From Sva-07 sp963774765 (GTDB lineage: Bacteria; Actinomycetota; Acidimicrobiia; Acidimicrobiales; Ilumatobacteraceae), in the NCBI GenBank assembly GCA_963774765.1, contig CAVZGP010000016.1, positions 1-64,000 on the forward strand: a stretch of DNA of 64,000 nucleotides, in the 5' to 3' direction. Both the position numbers and the translations under genes were made by a program. This document shows, piece after piece, positions 9,849-19,014 of this stretch (position 1 is its first letter; each line of letters opens with the position of its first letter). The notes under the pieces are model-generated. The model had not been told where the DNA came from. It did no database searches and saw nothing but the letters and a program-made list of their open reading frames with translations.

Positions 9849-11944
9849 TCACTCGGTGTGGCTATCGGTGGTACGGACCCCGCCAGCCCGTGCGATCAAG
9901 TCCGCATGGATCACATGGTCGACGTTGTTGAATCCTCCGGCGCCGACCGTCATGACGCACGGTGCGTTCGGGTCCTCTTGTGGGAGTTCAAGTACGGCTG
10001 GGAAATTCGGGTCCATCTTCATGCCCCACAGGTAACGCGGCGCCGAGTCGAGATGGTAGGCCTCCTGAATTGCTTCGGCGATTTCGGAACGGGGAAGGCG
10101 CCGCACACGGCCGCTTCGGCTCTTGGAGCATTCCTCGACGAACCACTCCACTTGCCGCAAGTAGATCTCGTGGCCAAGGTTGAAGCGGATAACGACGTCG
10201 CTACCCGAACGCACAACCACGACGAAACGTCGTTCGTCGTATTCGAACTCGCCAGTCCACCGCTCGGCACTGATCCATTCCGGAATGGGAAGTCCCGGGC
10301 GCCGACGACGAGGAGATGTCCCACTGGTCCCCGCTCCGTCCGCCTCGACCACGGGTTGCGAGGCGGGAGCGTCACCGGGAACGGAGCCAGGCTTCGAGCT
10401 TGGAGCTGGCCATGAGTTCTCTGTTCGCTCATGGTGCTCTGCGGTGCCGGCCTCGGCTGCCGGACCGTCTCCGGCGCTGCCGGTGGCATCAGAGTCAATG
10501 GCAGCTATGTCCTCGGGCTCCCGGTCGGTCCGCTCAATTCTACGACGCAGCTTCGAAAGTAGCCTGCGCTCCGCGTCGAGGTTTCGCGGCTGAGCGGCGC
10601 GTATTCGAGACATTTCGTGCCAGATCGGCGCTGCAAGGTCGGGCAGTGCATCGTTGAACTGATCGTAGAACGCCTCCCAGGGGATCGAGCCTCCATCTGC
10701 TGCCCTAAGGTCCGAGCGGGCCGGAGTTTGAATGACATGCCACCCAGGACCCATCTGTGCCAACTCGACCACGATCCGAGTCCGACCTGCGACCTCCGGC
10801 ACGATGACACCCCATGGTGCGAGCTGTTTGGGAGGGCTGCCGTAGTTGGGGCGGAACATCAACTCGTCTCTGTAGCGAGCGGCAACATGACCACGACCGC
10901 GGAACGGCATCATGTTGTTGCTGGGGGAATCCTCTGGCAGGAGCGTCCACACCGCTCGCCCCACGGTTTCGCCGTCGATGAGCAGTGGGACGGCACCTGA
11001 CTGCACGGCGAGATCCTCACGCTCGTGTCCCCCTCGGCCGCCTTGGTGGTCCAACCTGCGAGGCCATAGATGTTTCGACTGTCGAAAGCGTGGACCTTGC
11101 CGTTCGAGTCGGGTCGATTCAGACGATCAGCCCCTGCGCCAACTTGATAGACGACAGACACGCTCGTGTCCGTGGTGTCAGCGATCTTGTCGAGGAGGAA
11201 TGTGGCGAGCCCGGTGGGAGTTTCGGACCGACCGCGCGTGCTCGTGTACTCCGAGCAGTCAACTCCGTCGAGGTCGTCCACGTTGCGGTCGGTACCGAGG
11301 AGAACGAACGCGACGCCTCCATTGCGCTGCATGCCACCGTCGTTGCGACCTGAGCTTGCCGTCTGGCGGAGGATGTCGCGCCAATCAAACCCGAACTGAT
11401 CCACTCCGAGCGGAACGACGAGACCCATCTCGACATCGCCGAGAGCCGTCTCAGTATCCGTAGGGAGCAGAAGAGCGCCGAACACTCCGTTGTCGTCGTC
11501 GCGTTGGAGCCACACCATTGCACCTTCGGGCTGCTCCGTCGGGTGGTAGCTCAGTACAACCACGCCTGCTGGATTCCAAGGCAACAGTGACTCCCGAGCG
11601 CCCGCGTGCCGGTCACCGAGCGGGTTGTCGAGCGACCAGGTGTCGCCGCCGCCCTGTCCGAGCGTCAGCATGTACTTCTTGAGGTCGGCCTCGGGCATAT
11701 GCGGACCGGTGTTCCATACGACTCGCTTCAGGGCGCCTCCGTGAACGTTGAGCATGTCGAAGCGCTGAATTGGGGCAGTCGCGCTCGTCGATTCGGCCCG
11801 CCCCACGGCTTGCCAGAAGTTGCGCCAGAGCTCGAGCGCCCACTGATAGGTGGAGCCGTTCGCGTATCCCTCTTCGAGAGACCGCGTGATGCCCTCTGGT
11901 GCGATGTGGAGCGGACGGACCTGGATGTCGGGGTTGCTGGTCAT
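9849..11944 (-). pseudogene. GHKL (Bergerat-fold) ATPase-like protein, frameshifted
   Basis: Two frames join near 11,005 into about 698 aa. The first 130 residues fit a histidine-kinase-like ATPase: an N-box-like E-L-W-R-N, a G1-like N-T-G-P-H-M, then G-Q-G-G-G-D-T and G-A-R-E-S-L-L-P-W-N-P-A-G. A Pro/Ala-rich linker at about 470-560 precedes a conserved-looking C-terminal domain (W-x-G-E-F-E-Y-D-E-R-R-F-V-V-V-V). The start overlaps the upstream gene's stop as ATGA, so the two are one operon. GHKL ATPases with small partners occur in phage-defence loci, and the next cargo is a restriction-modification pair, so a defence role is plausible. The ATPase call rests on motif resemblance only. Confidence 0.6.
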
Positions 11945-12366
11945 CGGGTTCTTGGACCTACTCGAACAGCTCGCGCTCGAGCGGACCCAACCCGCACGTC
12001 GGCATCTTCGTTCTCGGCAGGGATGAAGCCAGCGCGGGTCGACATCTCGTTGTTGATCTTGCGGACGTCCGCTGCCTTCGCTGGCCAGTGCTTGACGATT
12101 CGCTCATATGCCCGAAGCATGCGCTCAAGATTGAGGGTCGTCACGCCCTCGAGGTTCACCGGTGTCTCGGTCTCGACCTTGGGGTTTCCGTTCCGATTTC
12201 TCACGACTCGCCAACGCTTGACCACGGAACCGTCGCGCCGACGCAACGTGTACGTGGCCCACCCTCGTTGCTTGAGGTCGGCCTGCGTTGGTCGGTTCGC
12301 CACGACTTCGAATTGGCGCTCGCCGCTTCGCGTGTCCACCCGCTCCACTATGTAGCTCGTAGCCAT
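11941..12366 (-). CDS. Small protein preceding the GHKL-like gene
   Basis: 141 aa. It is basic and begins with a strand-rich segment (T-S-Y-I-V-E-R-V-D-T-R-S-G-E-R-Q-F-E-V-V), followed by W-A-T-Y-T-L-R-R-R-D-G-S-V-V-K-R-W-R-V-V and a helical region. There is no signal peptide or membrane segment. I do not recognise the family; the N-terminal half could be a small nucleic-acid-binding beta domain. It overlaps the GHKL-like gene by four bases, so the two products are probably partners. Confidence 0.6.
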   Translation of the reverse strand: MATSYIVERVDTRSGERQFEVVANRPTQADLKQRGWATYTLRRRDGSVVKRWRVVRNRNGNPKVETETPVNLEGVTTLNLERMLRAYERIVKHWPAKAADVRKINNEMSTRAGFIPAENEDADVRVGSARARAVRVGPRTR

Positions 12367-12442
12367 TGACTAGCCAGCCTCCTTGCTCAACGTCATCTAA
12401 TCGCGATTACTGCAGTTTGACAAGCACAAACCGCATAAATCA

Positions 12443-12492
12443 CGAGTTAAGTACTCATTAAGCTCGGAAATCCGAGTTAAGAACGAGTCAAG
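12443..12492. promoter_or_regulatory. Direct and inverted repeats between divergent defence operons
   Basis: CGAGTTAAG occurs at 12,443-12,451 and 12,473-12,481, and CGAGTCAAG at 12,484-12,492. CTCGGA-AA-TCCGAG (12,463-12,476) is an inverted repeat between them. The stretch is AT-rich for this genome and lies between the divergent GHKL-like operon and the methylase gene. It may hold operators for either; no regulator can be assigned. Confidence 0.35.
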
Positions 12493-12623
12493 AACCAGAT
12501 GGCCAGCTATGTAGCCATCCGGGGTCGAACTCTGTCACAGCCTCCCGTCATGATGGCCGTACGTGTTCAACACGCTCGGTTCCAGTGGACCCCAATCGAC
12601 GATGAGTAGTTTGGAGGTGCGCG

Positions 12624-14335
12624 ATGGCCGGGGTCCACCGGTACGAACAACGACAGCTCAGCCTCGACCTGGGGCAGGAAGTAGACCCACACGTGTTCCA
12701 GATCGACGAGGCAGGTGAGCACGGCGAAGTGTTCACTCGCCGCTGGGTCGTCGAGCTGATCCTCGACCTGTCCGGCTTCACCGCCGACCGCGATCTCGGT
12801 GGCATGGTCGCCGTCGAACCGTCGTGCGGATCGGGTGCGTTCCTCGCACCGATGACCGAGCGTCTCATCGAGTCGTGTCGAATCCACGATCGCCCTCTCG
12901 CCGACATTCGCACGGCGTTGCGAGCCTTCGACCTGCTCCCCGTAAACGCGGAGCTCGCACAGAAGACCGTCGCGGGCGCGCTGATCGAGGCCGGGCTCGA
13001 CGACGCCGAGGCGAAGTCGATCGCGAGCGAGTGCGTCCAGTGCGGCGACTTCCTCCTCACGTCGCACGGTGAGGACGTCGCGGACTTCGTGCTCGGCAAT
13101 CCCCCGTACATCCGGCTGGAGGACGTGCCGTCCGCTCGCAGCGCTGCGTACCGGCGTGCCTGTCCGACGATGCGTGGACGGAGCGACATCTTCGTCGGCT
13201 TCATCGAGATGGGACTTCGCATCCTGAAGCCCGATGGTGTCCTCGGCTTCATCGTCGCCGATCGCTGGATGCACAACCAGTACGGCGCCGATCTTCGTAG
13301 GCTCGTCTCGTCGAGCTACGCAGTCGAGGCGATCGTCTCGATGCACGATGTCGACGCCTTCGAGGAGTCGGTGTCGGCGTACCCGGCCGTGACCGTCATC
13401 CGTCGCCGAGACCAGGGCACTGCGGTCGTCGCCAATGCATCGAAGGCGTTCGGTGAGACGCAGGCCCGGTCGCTCGCGAGGTGGGCTGTCGTCGGGGCGC
13501 AAGTCGGTGAACTACCAAGGCGGTCTCTGCGGTCAAGCTCCCGGAGTGGTTCGACTCCGAACTCTCGTGGCCGTCGGGCAACCCGGCGAACCTTGCACTC
13601 GTCGCCGACCTCGAGCGTCGGTTCCCGCTGCTCGAAGACACCGCGACCGGCACCCGAGTCGGCATCGGCGTGGCCAGCGGAGCGGACTCGGTCTATCTCA
13701 CGCACGACACCACGGTGGTGGAGCGCAACCGCCTACTGCCGCTGCTGACGACTGGCGACACCGCAACGGGAACGACGAAGTGGTCGGGCACCCACCTCGT
13801 CAATCCCTGGGAGAACGGCCGACTGGTCGACCTCGCTGACTATCCCAGGCTCGCTGCCTACCTCGATGCCCGATCAAACGACGTGCGCGGTCGACACGTC
13901 GCCCAGAAGAATCCCCGCAGCTGGTATCGCACGATCGACCGTGTCGAGCCCGGGCTTCTGGAGCGAGAGAAGCTGGTGATCCCCGATCTCAAGGCGTTCA
14001 TTCAGCCGGTCCTCGATCGGGGAGAGACGTACCCGCACCACGGCCTCTACTTCATCACGTCCGACGAATGGGATCTCGACGTGCTCGGCGGGCTTCTGCT
14101 GTCCGACATCGCTGAATTGTTCGTCGCTACCTACTGCGTGAAGATGCGCGGCGGTTGCTACCGATTCCAGGCGCAGTACCTTCGGCGGATCCGTGTCCCC
14201 GAGTTGGCGTCGATCGGGAGGCGCGACCTCGGCGAACTGCGTCGAGCCTTCGCAACTCGCGACCGGGACCGATCCAGTCGAGTTGCTCGCCGGTTGTACG
14301 GCATCGACACGTCCGTGGTCGTGGCGGGCAGTTGA
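12624..14335 (+). pseudogene. N6-adenine DNA methyltransferase of XhoI/PaeR7I type, frameshifted
   Basis: GGAGGTG precedes the ATG. Joining two frames near 13,515 gives about 570 aa. The AdoMet-binding motif region is V-A-V-E-P-S-C-G-S-G-A-F-L near residue 65, and the catalytic motif L-G-N-P-P-Y-I-R near residue 158 marks a gamma-type N6-adenine methylase. The second frame supplies the target-recognition half (K-L-P-E-W-F-D-S-E-L-S-W-P-S). Its stop overlaps the restriction enzyme start (TGATG). It should methylate the cognate site, probably CTCGAG, and protect the host. An intact nuclease beside a truly broken methylase would be lethal, so this indel is probably an assembly error or is compensated. 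Confidence 0.85.
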
Positions 14336-15069
14336 TGGCGAACGAACTGCCGGACTACTCCGACAAGGTCGCTGCGGCGGTTGCGTCATACTGGGACGTC
14401 CGTGCGTCGCAAGCGAAGCGGTCGGTCGAGAGCGGAGCCGTCAACACCGGGCTACGCGCGGAGGTCACAGGGGGTCGTCACCTCGATGCCCTCGAGCTCC
14501 TGCTGATCGACGTGCTCGTCGACGCTGGCATCCCTGCCTCGATGATGGAGGTCAAGCGCCGACCGGTCCCCGGCTACTTCCGTCGCGACAAGAGCTGGGA
14601 CGTCGTAGTCACGGTCGAAGGACGTGTGCTCGTCATCATCGAGCTGAAATCGATCGTGGGCAACAACCCCGGACAGAACTTCAACAACCGAACCGACGAG
14701 GCCCTCGGTCAAGCGCTCGACGTCTGGACAGCCGTCGGACGCGGAATCATCGACTCGCCGCTGCGTCCCTGGCTCGGGTACTTCATGCTGATCGAAGACA
14801 ACGAGGCTTGGAATCGAGTGTCCGCTCCCCGAACGGCCGTCTGGCCCTCGGACCCGATCTTCGACGACAGCAGCGCGGCAGACCGTGCTGCGATCTTCTT
14901 CGACCGCATGGTTCGCGAACGCCTTCTCGACGCGGCCTGCGTCGTGCTCGCTGACCGATCGACTGGTTACGTTCGCTACAAGCGAGACAGCCTGGCCTTT
15001 CAAGCGTTCGCAGCGGCGATGTTTGGTCGGTGCCTCCAGTTCAAGGCAACAAATCTAGACATTCTGTAG
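14335..15069 (+). CDS. Type II restriction endonuclease, XhoI/PaeR7I family
   Basis: 244 aa, the usual length for this family. Recognisable blocks in order are S-Y-W-x-x-R-x-x-Q, V-T-G-G-R-H-L-D-A-L, P-G-Y-F-R-R-D-K-S-W-D-V-V-V, I-I-E-L-K-S-I-V-G-N-N, N-F-N-N-R-T-D-E-A-L-G-Q-A-L-D and L-G-Y-F-M-L-I-E-D. The D in S-W-D and E-L-K form the PD-(D/E)XK active site. XhoI and PaeR7I cut CTCGAG, so the same target is likely here but untested. It is translationally coupled to the methylase gene. Intact. Confidence 0.9.
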   Translation: MANELPDYSDKVAAAVASYWDVRASQAKRSVESGAVNTGLRAEVTGGRHLDALELLLIDVLVDAGIPASMMEVKRRPVPGYFRRDKSWDVVVTVEGRVLVIIELKSIVGNNPGQNFNNRTDEALGQALDVWTAVGRGIIDSPLRPWLGYFMLIEDNEAWNRVSAPRTAVWPSDPIFDDSSAADRAAIFFDRMVRERLLDAACVVLADRSTGYVRYKRDSLAFQAFAAAMFGRCLQFKATNLDIL

Positions 15070-15171
15070 TGCGAGTGAGTTGGGCGACACGCCGTTGATC
15101 GGACGCCGCCGTCTCTGACGGTGCTCAGATGGCCGAGCGCTCGGGTAGAACTCGTCATCTAGTCTGAGTAG

Positions 15172-15873
15172 GTGACTCAGTTACAGATGTCTCCCACGGA
15201 CAGGGTTCTCGGAGTCGCCGCCCACCCCGACGACATCGACATTGCCTGTGGCGGGAGCATCCGCCATTGGACCAACTCTGGAACGGATGTCTTCTACTGC
15301 CTCGCGACTACGGGTGAGAACGGGAAACGAGCGGGGAGTGGCCAATCGTCTAACTATCGAGTTGAGGAGCAACAACGAGCAGCTGAGATCCTCGGGGTGA
15401 GGGGCGTCGAATTCCTCGATGAGAGAGACGGCGAGATCGAGAACACGCCACCGCTCAGAATCAAGCTTGCGAGCGCGATTAGGTCAATAAAACCAACTGT
15501 CGTTCTTACCCACTCCCCACGACTGAATCTGTCAAGCATTAGATTCTCGCACCCCGACCACATCGCGACCGGAACAGCAACTCTCGCAGCGATCTTTCCG
15601 TACGCCCGAAGTGTTGAACTCCTGGATGACGGTCGAGAGCCGTGGGTCGTCACCCGCGCTCTGTTCTTCGGAGACGAAGAACCGAACTCTTTTGTCGATG
15701 TTTCTGCAGAACTTGACGCCAAGGTCGCAGCGGTCTCGGAACATCGCTCACAGTTGGGCGGTTTTCCCGATGACCTATGCTCCTTCTTTGTTGAATGGGC
15801 AGAGGAACTGGCTGTGCAGTTGAACGCAGGAGCACGACGTATTGAGGCATTCCGCGAAATGGATACACGGTAG
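15172..15873 (+). CDS. PIG-L/LmbE-family N-deacetylase
   Basis: 233 aa from a GTG, with an ATG five codons later as an alternative. The zinc-binding motifs A-H-P-D-D near residue 17 and H-P-D-H near residue 127 are intact. The family removes acyl groups from amino sugars and related compounds, as in mycothiol, bacillithiol and some antibiotic pathways. It is the first gene of a tightly packed seven-gene operon. It may unmask an amine on an intermediate. Codon use is visibly less GC-biased than in the core genes. Confidence 0.85.
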   Translation: MTQLQMSPTDRVLGVAAHPDDIDIACGGSIRHWTNSGTDVFYCLATTGENGKRAGSGQSSNYRVEEQQRAAEILGVRGVEFLDERDGEIENTPPLRIKLASAIRSIKPTVVLTHSPRLNLSSIRFSHPDHIATGTATLAAIFPYARSVELLDDGREPWVVTRALFFGDEEPNSFVDVSAELDAKVAAVSEHRSQLGGFPDDLCSFFVEWAEELAVQLNAGARRIEAFREMDTR

Positions 15874-15883
15874 GAAGGGAAAC

Positions 15884-16627
15884 ATGCCGGATGATGATTC
15901 TGATTTGAACAGCTCGGTCAGGATGGCGATCAAATCGGCGGTCCCAGAGTCCGCGGGAGGCGTTGGTGGCGCACTCGTCGGCTTTGCCGTTGGCGGACCG
16001 GTCGGCGCCGCGATCGGCGCCGTCGCCGGGCCGGCGACCGTCGCTCTGCATGAGATTGCTCGAAACGCGCTCCATCAGCGAGCAAGGCGCGCCGCCGAGG
16101 CCATTCGCATCGCAGCACAACTCCGTGACATCTCCGAGCAGGAACTAGAGCAGTGCATTGTGATCGACGAGGACCGTCTCGCACTGGCAGTCTCGATTCT
16201 CAACTCGGTCGCCGACAGCCCACTCTCAGCGAAGAGGGCAGCGCTCTCCCGAGTGCTCTCTGACAGCAGCGCCGAAGAGGACGTGTCGGCGATCGACCAC
16301 TACTGGGCACTTGCGAGGGCGCTGCGCGAGCTGGATCGACCCCAACTCGCCGTACTCCAAACGCTGGCAGAGTTCGTTGAGTCGTCCGACCGAGGGCTTG
16401 CGCCCGAAGAGCTGTCTCAGCGAGTGGGATTGGCTGCACCCGATCTCCGCTTTGGGGTCCGCTCCCTTGAGCTGCATGGAGCTATCACCGACGTCGGGCA
16501 GAGGGTCAACTCGGATCCAGATGACCCGGTTGTGTGGCAAATCACTGCACTCGGCCTTGAGTGTCTCGCTTACTTCGACAGCCCGATCCCGGACACGGTT
16601 GATTCTTCAATCGTCGGGGAGGAGTGA
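15884..16627 (+). CDS. Glycine-zipper membrane-associated protein with winged-helix-like tail
   Basis: 247 aa from the ATG preceded by GGAAGGG. Residues about 24-55 are a glycine-zipper hydrophobic hairpin (G-G-V-G-G-A-L-V-G-F-A-V-G-G-P-V-G-A-A). Residues about 160-215 look like a winged helix (L-A-P-E-E-L-S-Q-R-V-G-L-A-A-P-D-L-R-F-G-V-R). I do not recognise the family. It sits ten bases after the deacetylase and overlaps the aminotransferase gene by four, so it belongs to the operon. A membrane-linked regulator, a transport or immunity protein are all possible. Confidence 0.55.
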   Translation: MPDDDSDLNSSVRMAIKSAVPESAGGVGGALVGFAVGGPVGAAIGAVAGPATVALHEIARNALHQRARRAAEAIRIAAQLRDISEQELEQCIVIDEDRLALAVSILNSVADSPLSAKRAALSRVLSDSSAEEDVSAIDHYWALARALRELDRPQLAVLQTLAEFVESSDRGLAPEELSQRVGLAAPDLRFGVRSLELHGAITDVGQRVNSDPDDPVVWQITALGLECLAYFDSPIPDTVDSSIVGEE

Positions 16628-17832
16628 CGGTGGACCTTGATGACTACGTCGCGCAGCATCGCAGCAAAACAGCTGATGACGCGCCTGTGTTCCTGAACCA
16701 TGCTGGTGCTTCGATTCCCGACCTCCGGGTGGTGAGACGCATCATCGCCCACATGGAACTCGAGAGACGGGTAGGAGGGTACGCAGCTGCGAACGCCGTT
16801 AGCGAGGAACGATCGTCCCTCGGGGTGCTGGTTGGCGAACTCATCGGTTGCTCGCCTGACCAGGTTGCCTACGTCGATAGCGGCACCCGTGCATGGAACG
16901 CAATCGTCTACTCCTCCCTCGAACTCACGAGGGGAGACAACGTCGTCACGGCACCGTCCGAGTTCGGGTCGAATCTGGTATCGCTCCTTGACGTCGCGCG
17001 GTCGGCGGAGGCAGACGTACGCCTCGCTGAACTTTCGGCTTCCGGAGCCATCGATACAGATTCACTAGTCGAGTTGGTGGATGAGCGCACGAAGCTTGTC
17101 GCTGTGAGCATTCTGAGTGCTCACTGCGGCGTCGTCTCAAACCTCGATGGAGTCGGGGATCGCATCCGCCGCAAGAATCCCGAATGCATTCTTCTGGTTG
17201 ACGGATGCCAGGCCGTTGGCCAGCTTCCCGTGAACATCAGCGCCATCGGGTGCGATGCGTTTACGGCCACAGGGCGCAAATGGCTCCGAGGGCCTCGTGG
17301 GACTGGGTTTCTGTATGTGGACAAGGACTTGCTGGGCAGACTCCGTCCCCCCACGCTTGACTTGATCAACGCCGATTTGGTCCTGGAGCCACACTTCGGT
17401 GCTAGCTCGCTCTCGATTCGGACTGATGTCAAGCGCTTCGAGTCTTGGGAACGCTCCGTCGCAGTCGAGCTCGGCTTCATCGAGGCCCTACGTATCGTTA
17501 ATGACCTAGGTGTCGTTGCGGTGAATGAGCGAATCGCCGCTCGCGCCAAGCAGCTCAGGCATGGTCTTTCGGGGGCCCCTGCCTTCCGCCTTCTGGAGCA
17601 CGCTGATGAGGCATCCGGGATCGTCGGGTTGGCGAGCCTTGCGCTCTCGGCCGACGAGGTAGTTGACCTTCTGAGTGCTGACGGGGTATCAATCGGCTCG
17701 ATGCACGAGTGGGACGCTCCACTCTTCTTTGCTGGCTCAGAAGTTGAGAGCACAGTTCGGATCTCGCCAAGCTTCCTAAACACTGAAGATGAAGTCGATC
17801 TCTGCCTCGACCACCTTCTGAAAATCGGATAG
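16624..17832 (+). CDS. Class V PLP-dependent aminotransferase/desulfurase-like enzyme
   Basis: 402 aa from a GTG overlapping the previous stop. It has the class V fold: F-L-N-H-A-G-A-S at the N-terminus, S-A-H-C-G-V-V-S-N near residue 165, L-L-V-D-G-C-Q-A-V-G-Q (PLP Asp) near 190 and T-G-R-K-W-L-R-G-P-R-G-T-G-F (PLP-binding Lys) near 218. It resembles isopenicillin-N epimerase/EgtE-like and cysteine-desulfurase-like proteins. The reaction cannot be chosen from sequence: transamination, C-S lysis or epimerisation are all options. Operon position suggests a step in the same small-molecule pathway. Confidence 0.85.
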   Translation: MTVDLDDYVAQHRSKTADDAPVFLNHAGASIPDLRVVRRIIAHMELERRVGGYAAANAVSEERSSLGVLVGELIGCSPDQVAYVDSGTRAWNAIVYSSLELTRGDNVVTAPSEFGSNLVSLLDVARSAEADVRLAELSASGAIDTDSLVELVDERTKLVAVSILSAHCGVVSNLDGVGDRIRRKNPECILLVDGCQAVGQLPVNISAIGCDAFTATGRKWLRGPRGTGFLYVDKDLLGRLRPPTLDLINADLVLEPHFGASSLSIRTDVKRFESWERSVAVELGFIEALRIVNDLGVVAVNERIAARAKQLRHGLSGAPAFRLLEHADEASGIVGLASLALSADEVVDLLSADGVSIGSMHEWDAPLFFAGSEVESTVRISPSFLNTEDEVDLCLDHLLKIG

Positions 17833-17842
17833 CGGCGAAGGG

Positions 17843-19014
17843 GTGATACGCCGACGCTCCATCAGGGCGGATTCGCTGCTTTCTCCTTCGGGATTGACTG
17901 GACCCGTCGAAATCCAGATCGACGCCGGCATCGTGGTCGACATTTTGCGAGTCCCCTCTAGCAGCCGGGGTCGGCTGCGGGGGACCCTCGTTCCTGGTCT
18001 TGTTGACGCGGCATGTTCACATGGTTTTTGATGCCACGGCAATAGATGTCCTTGAAACAGCGCGAGACGGAACGGACGAGGACGTGCTCGACCTGATTGG
18101 AAGAAACAGCTTCGACGCTCTGGCAATGGGCGTGACCACCGTTCGGGACCTCGGCGACCGAGGAAACCTTGTTAAGCGGGCAGCGGACGAAGCACGAAAG
18201 GCCGGCATGCCATTCGTTCGTGTGAGTGGCTCAGGGAGCTCCGCTGACTTCCGTCGGAGGGCACTGTGCCTTCCTCGGAGGCGAGGTGGACGGTCGGCGC
18301 GCCGCTGCGGCGGCGGTTCAAGAGCGCGCCGCTGCGGGAGCCGACTGGTTGAAGGTCATGGTCGGTGGGGGCCTCCTAACCCCGGATTCAGATCCCCTGG
18401 CCCTTCAATTCAGCAGATCGGACATCCTCAAGATGACGAAACTCGGGCGGCAGTCAGGACTGCGAGTCGCGGCACACGCCCACAGCACGACAGCCATCCA
18501 GGCCGCAATCGAAGCCGGGGTTGACTCGATCGAGCACTGCACGTTCCAGACCGGCACTCACCTGGAGCACACAGCCACAGAACTCGAGCTACGCGCTCTC
18601 GCGAAGTCCAAGATCCTGGTCTGCCCCACAACGGCACGGCGACCGGGTGTCAGCCAGGACCCCAGTCGCCTCGCCTGGAGAATCGACCTGATTGGTCGGA
18701 TGCATGCGGCCGGCGTGAACCTTGTTAACGGAACTGATGCTGGCGTTTTCCACGGCTTGGACATGGGTTCGACCGCATTCGGCATCCTGACGATGATCGA
18801 GGCTGGAATACCGCCACTTGATGCCGTTGGACTGTCGTCGTGGAGAGCTTGGGAGCAGCTCGGGCTCCCCGGCCCTGCACCCCTCCAGCCGGGTTCGCCG
18901 GCGGACCTAATGCTTGTCGGAGATGACCCCCTTGCGAACCCCAGTACTCTGATCCAACCACTAAATGTATGGGTAGGCGGCGAGCCGATGGGAGGTGCAC
19001 TGAGTGAGCAATGA
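17843..19014 (+). pseudogene. Metal-dependent amidohydrolase, frameshifted
   Basis: Three frames make one amidohydrolase of about 390 aa. It has an N-terminal beta-sandwich (I-R-A-D-S-L-L-S-P), L-V-P-G-L-V-D-A then H-V-H-M-V-F-D (metal HxH, across an extra G near 18,012), G-V-T-T-V-R-D-L-G-D, a second shift near 18,232, A-D-W-L-K-V-M-V-G-G-G, H-A-H-S-T-T-A-I, I-E-H-C-T-F and N-G-T-D-A-G. This matches imidazolonepropionase/Xaa-Pro dipeptidase-like amidohydrolases. All metal ligands are present. It would hydrolyse an amide or cyclic amide in the pathway. The last 11 bases overlap the synthetase-like gene. Confidence 0.8.
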
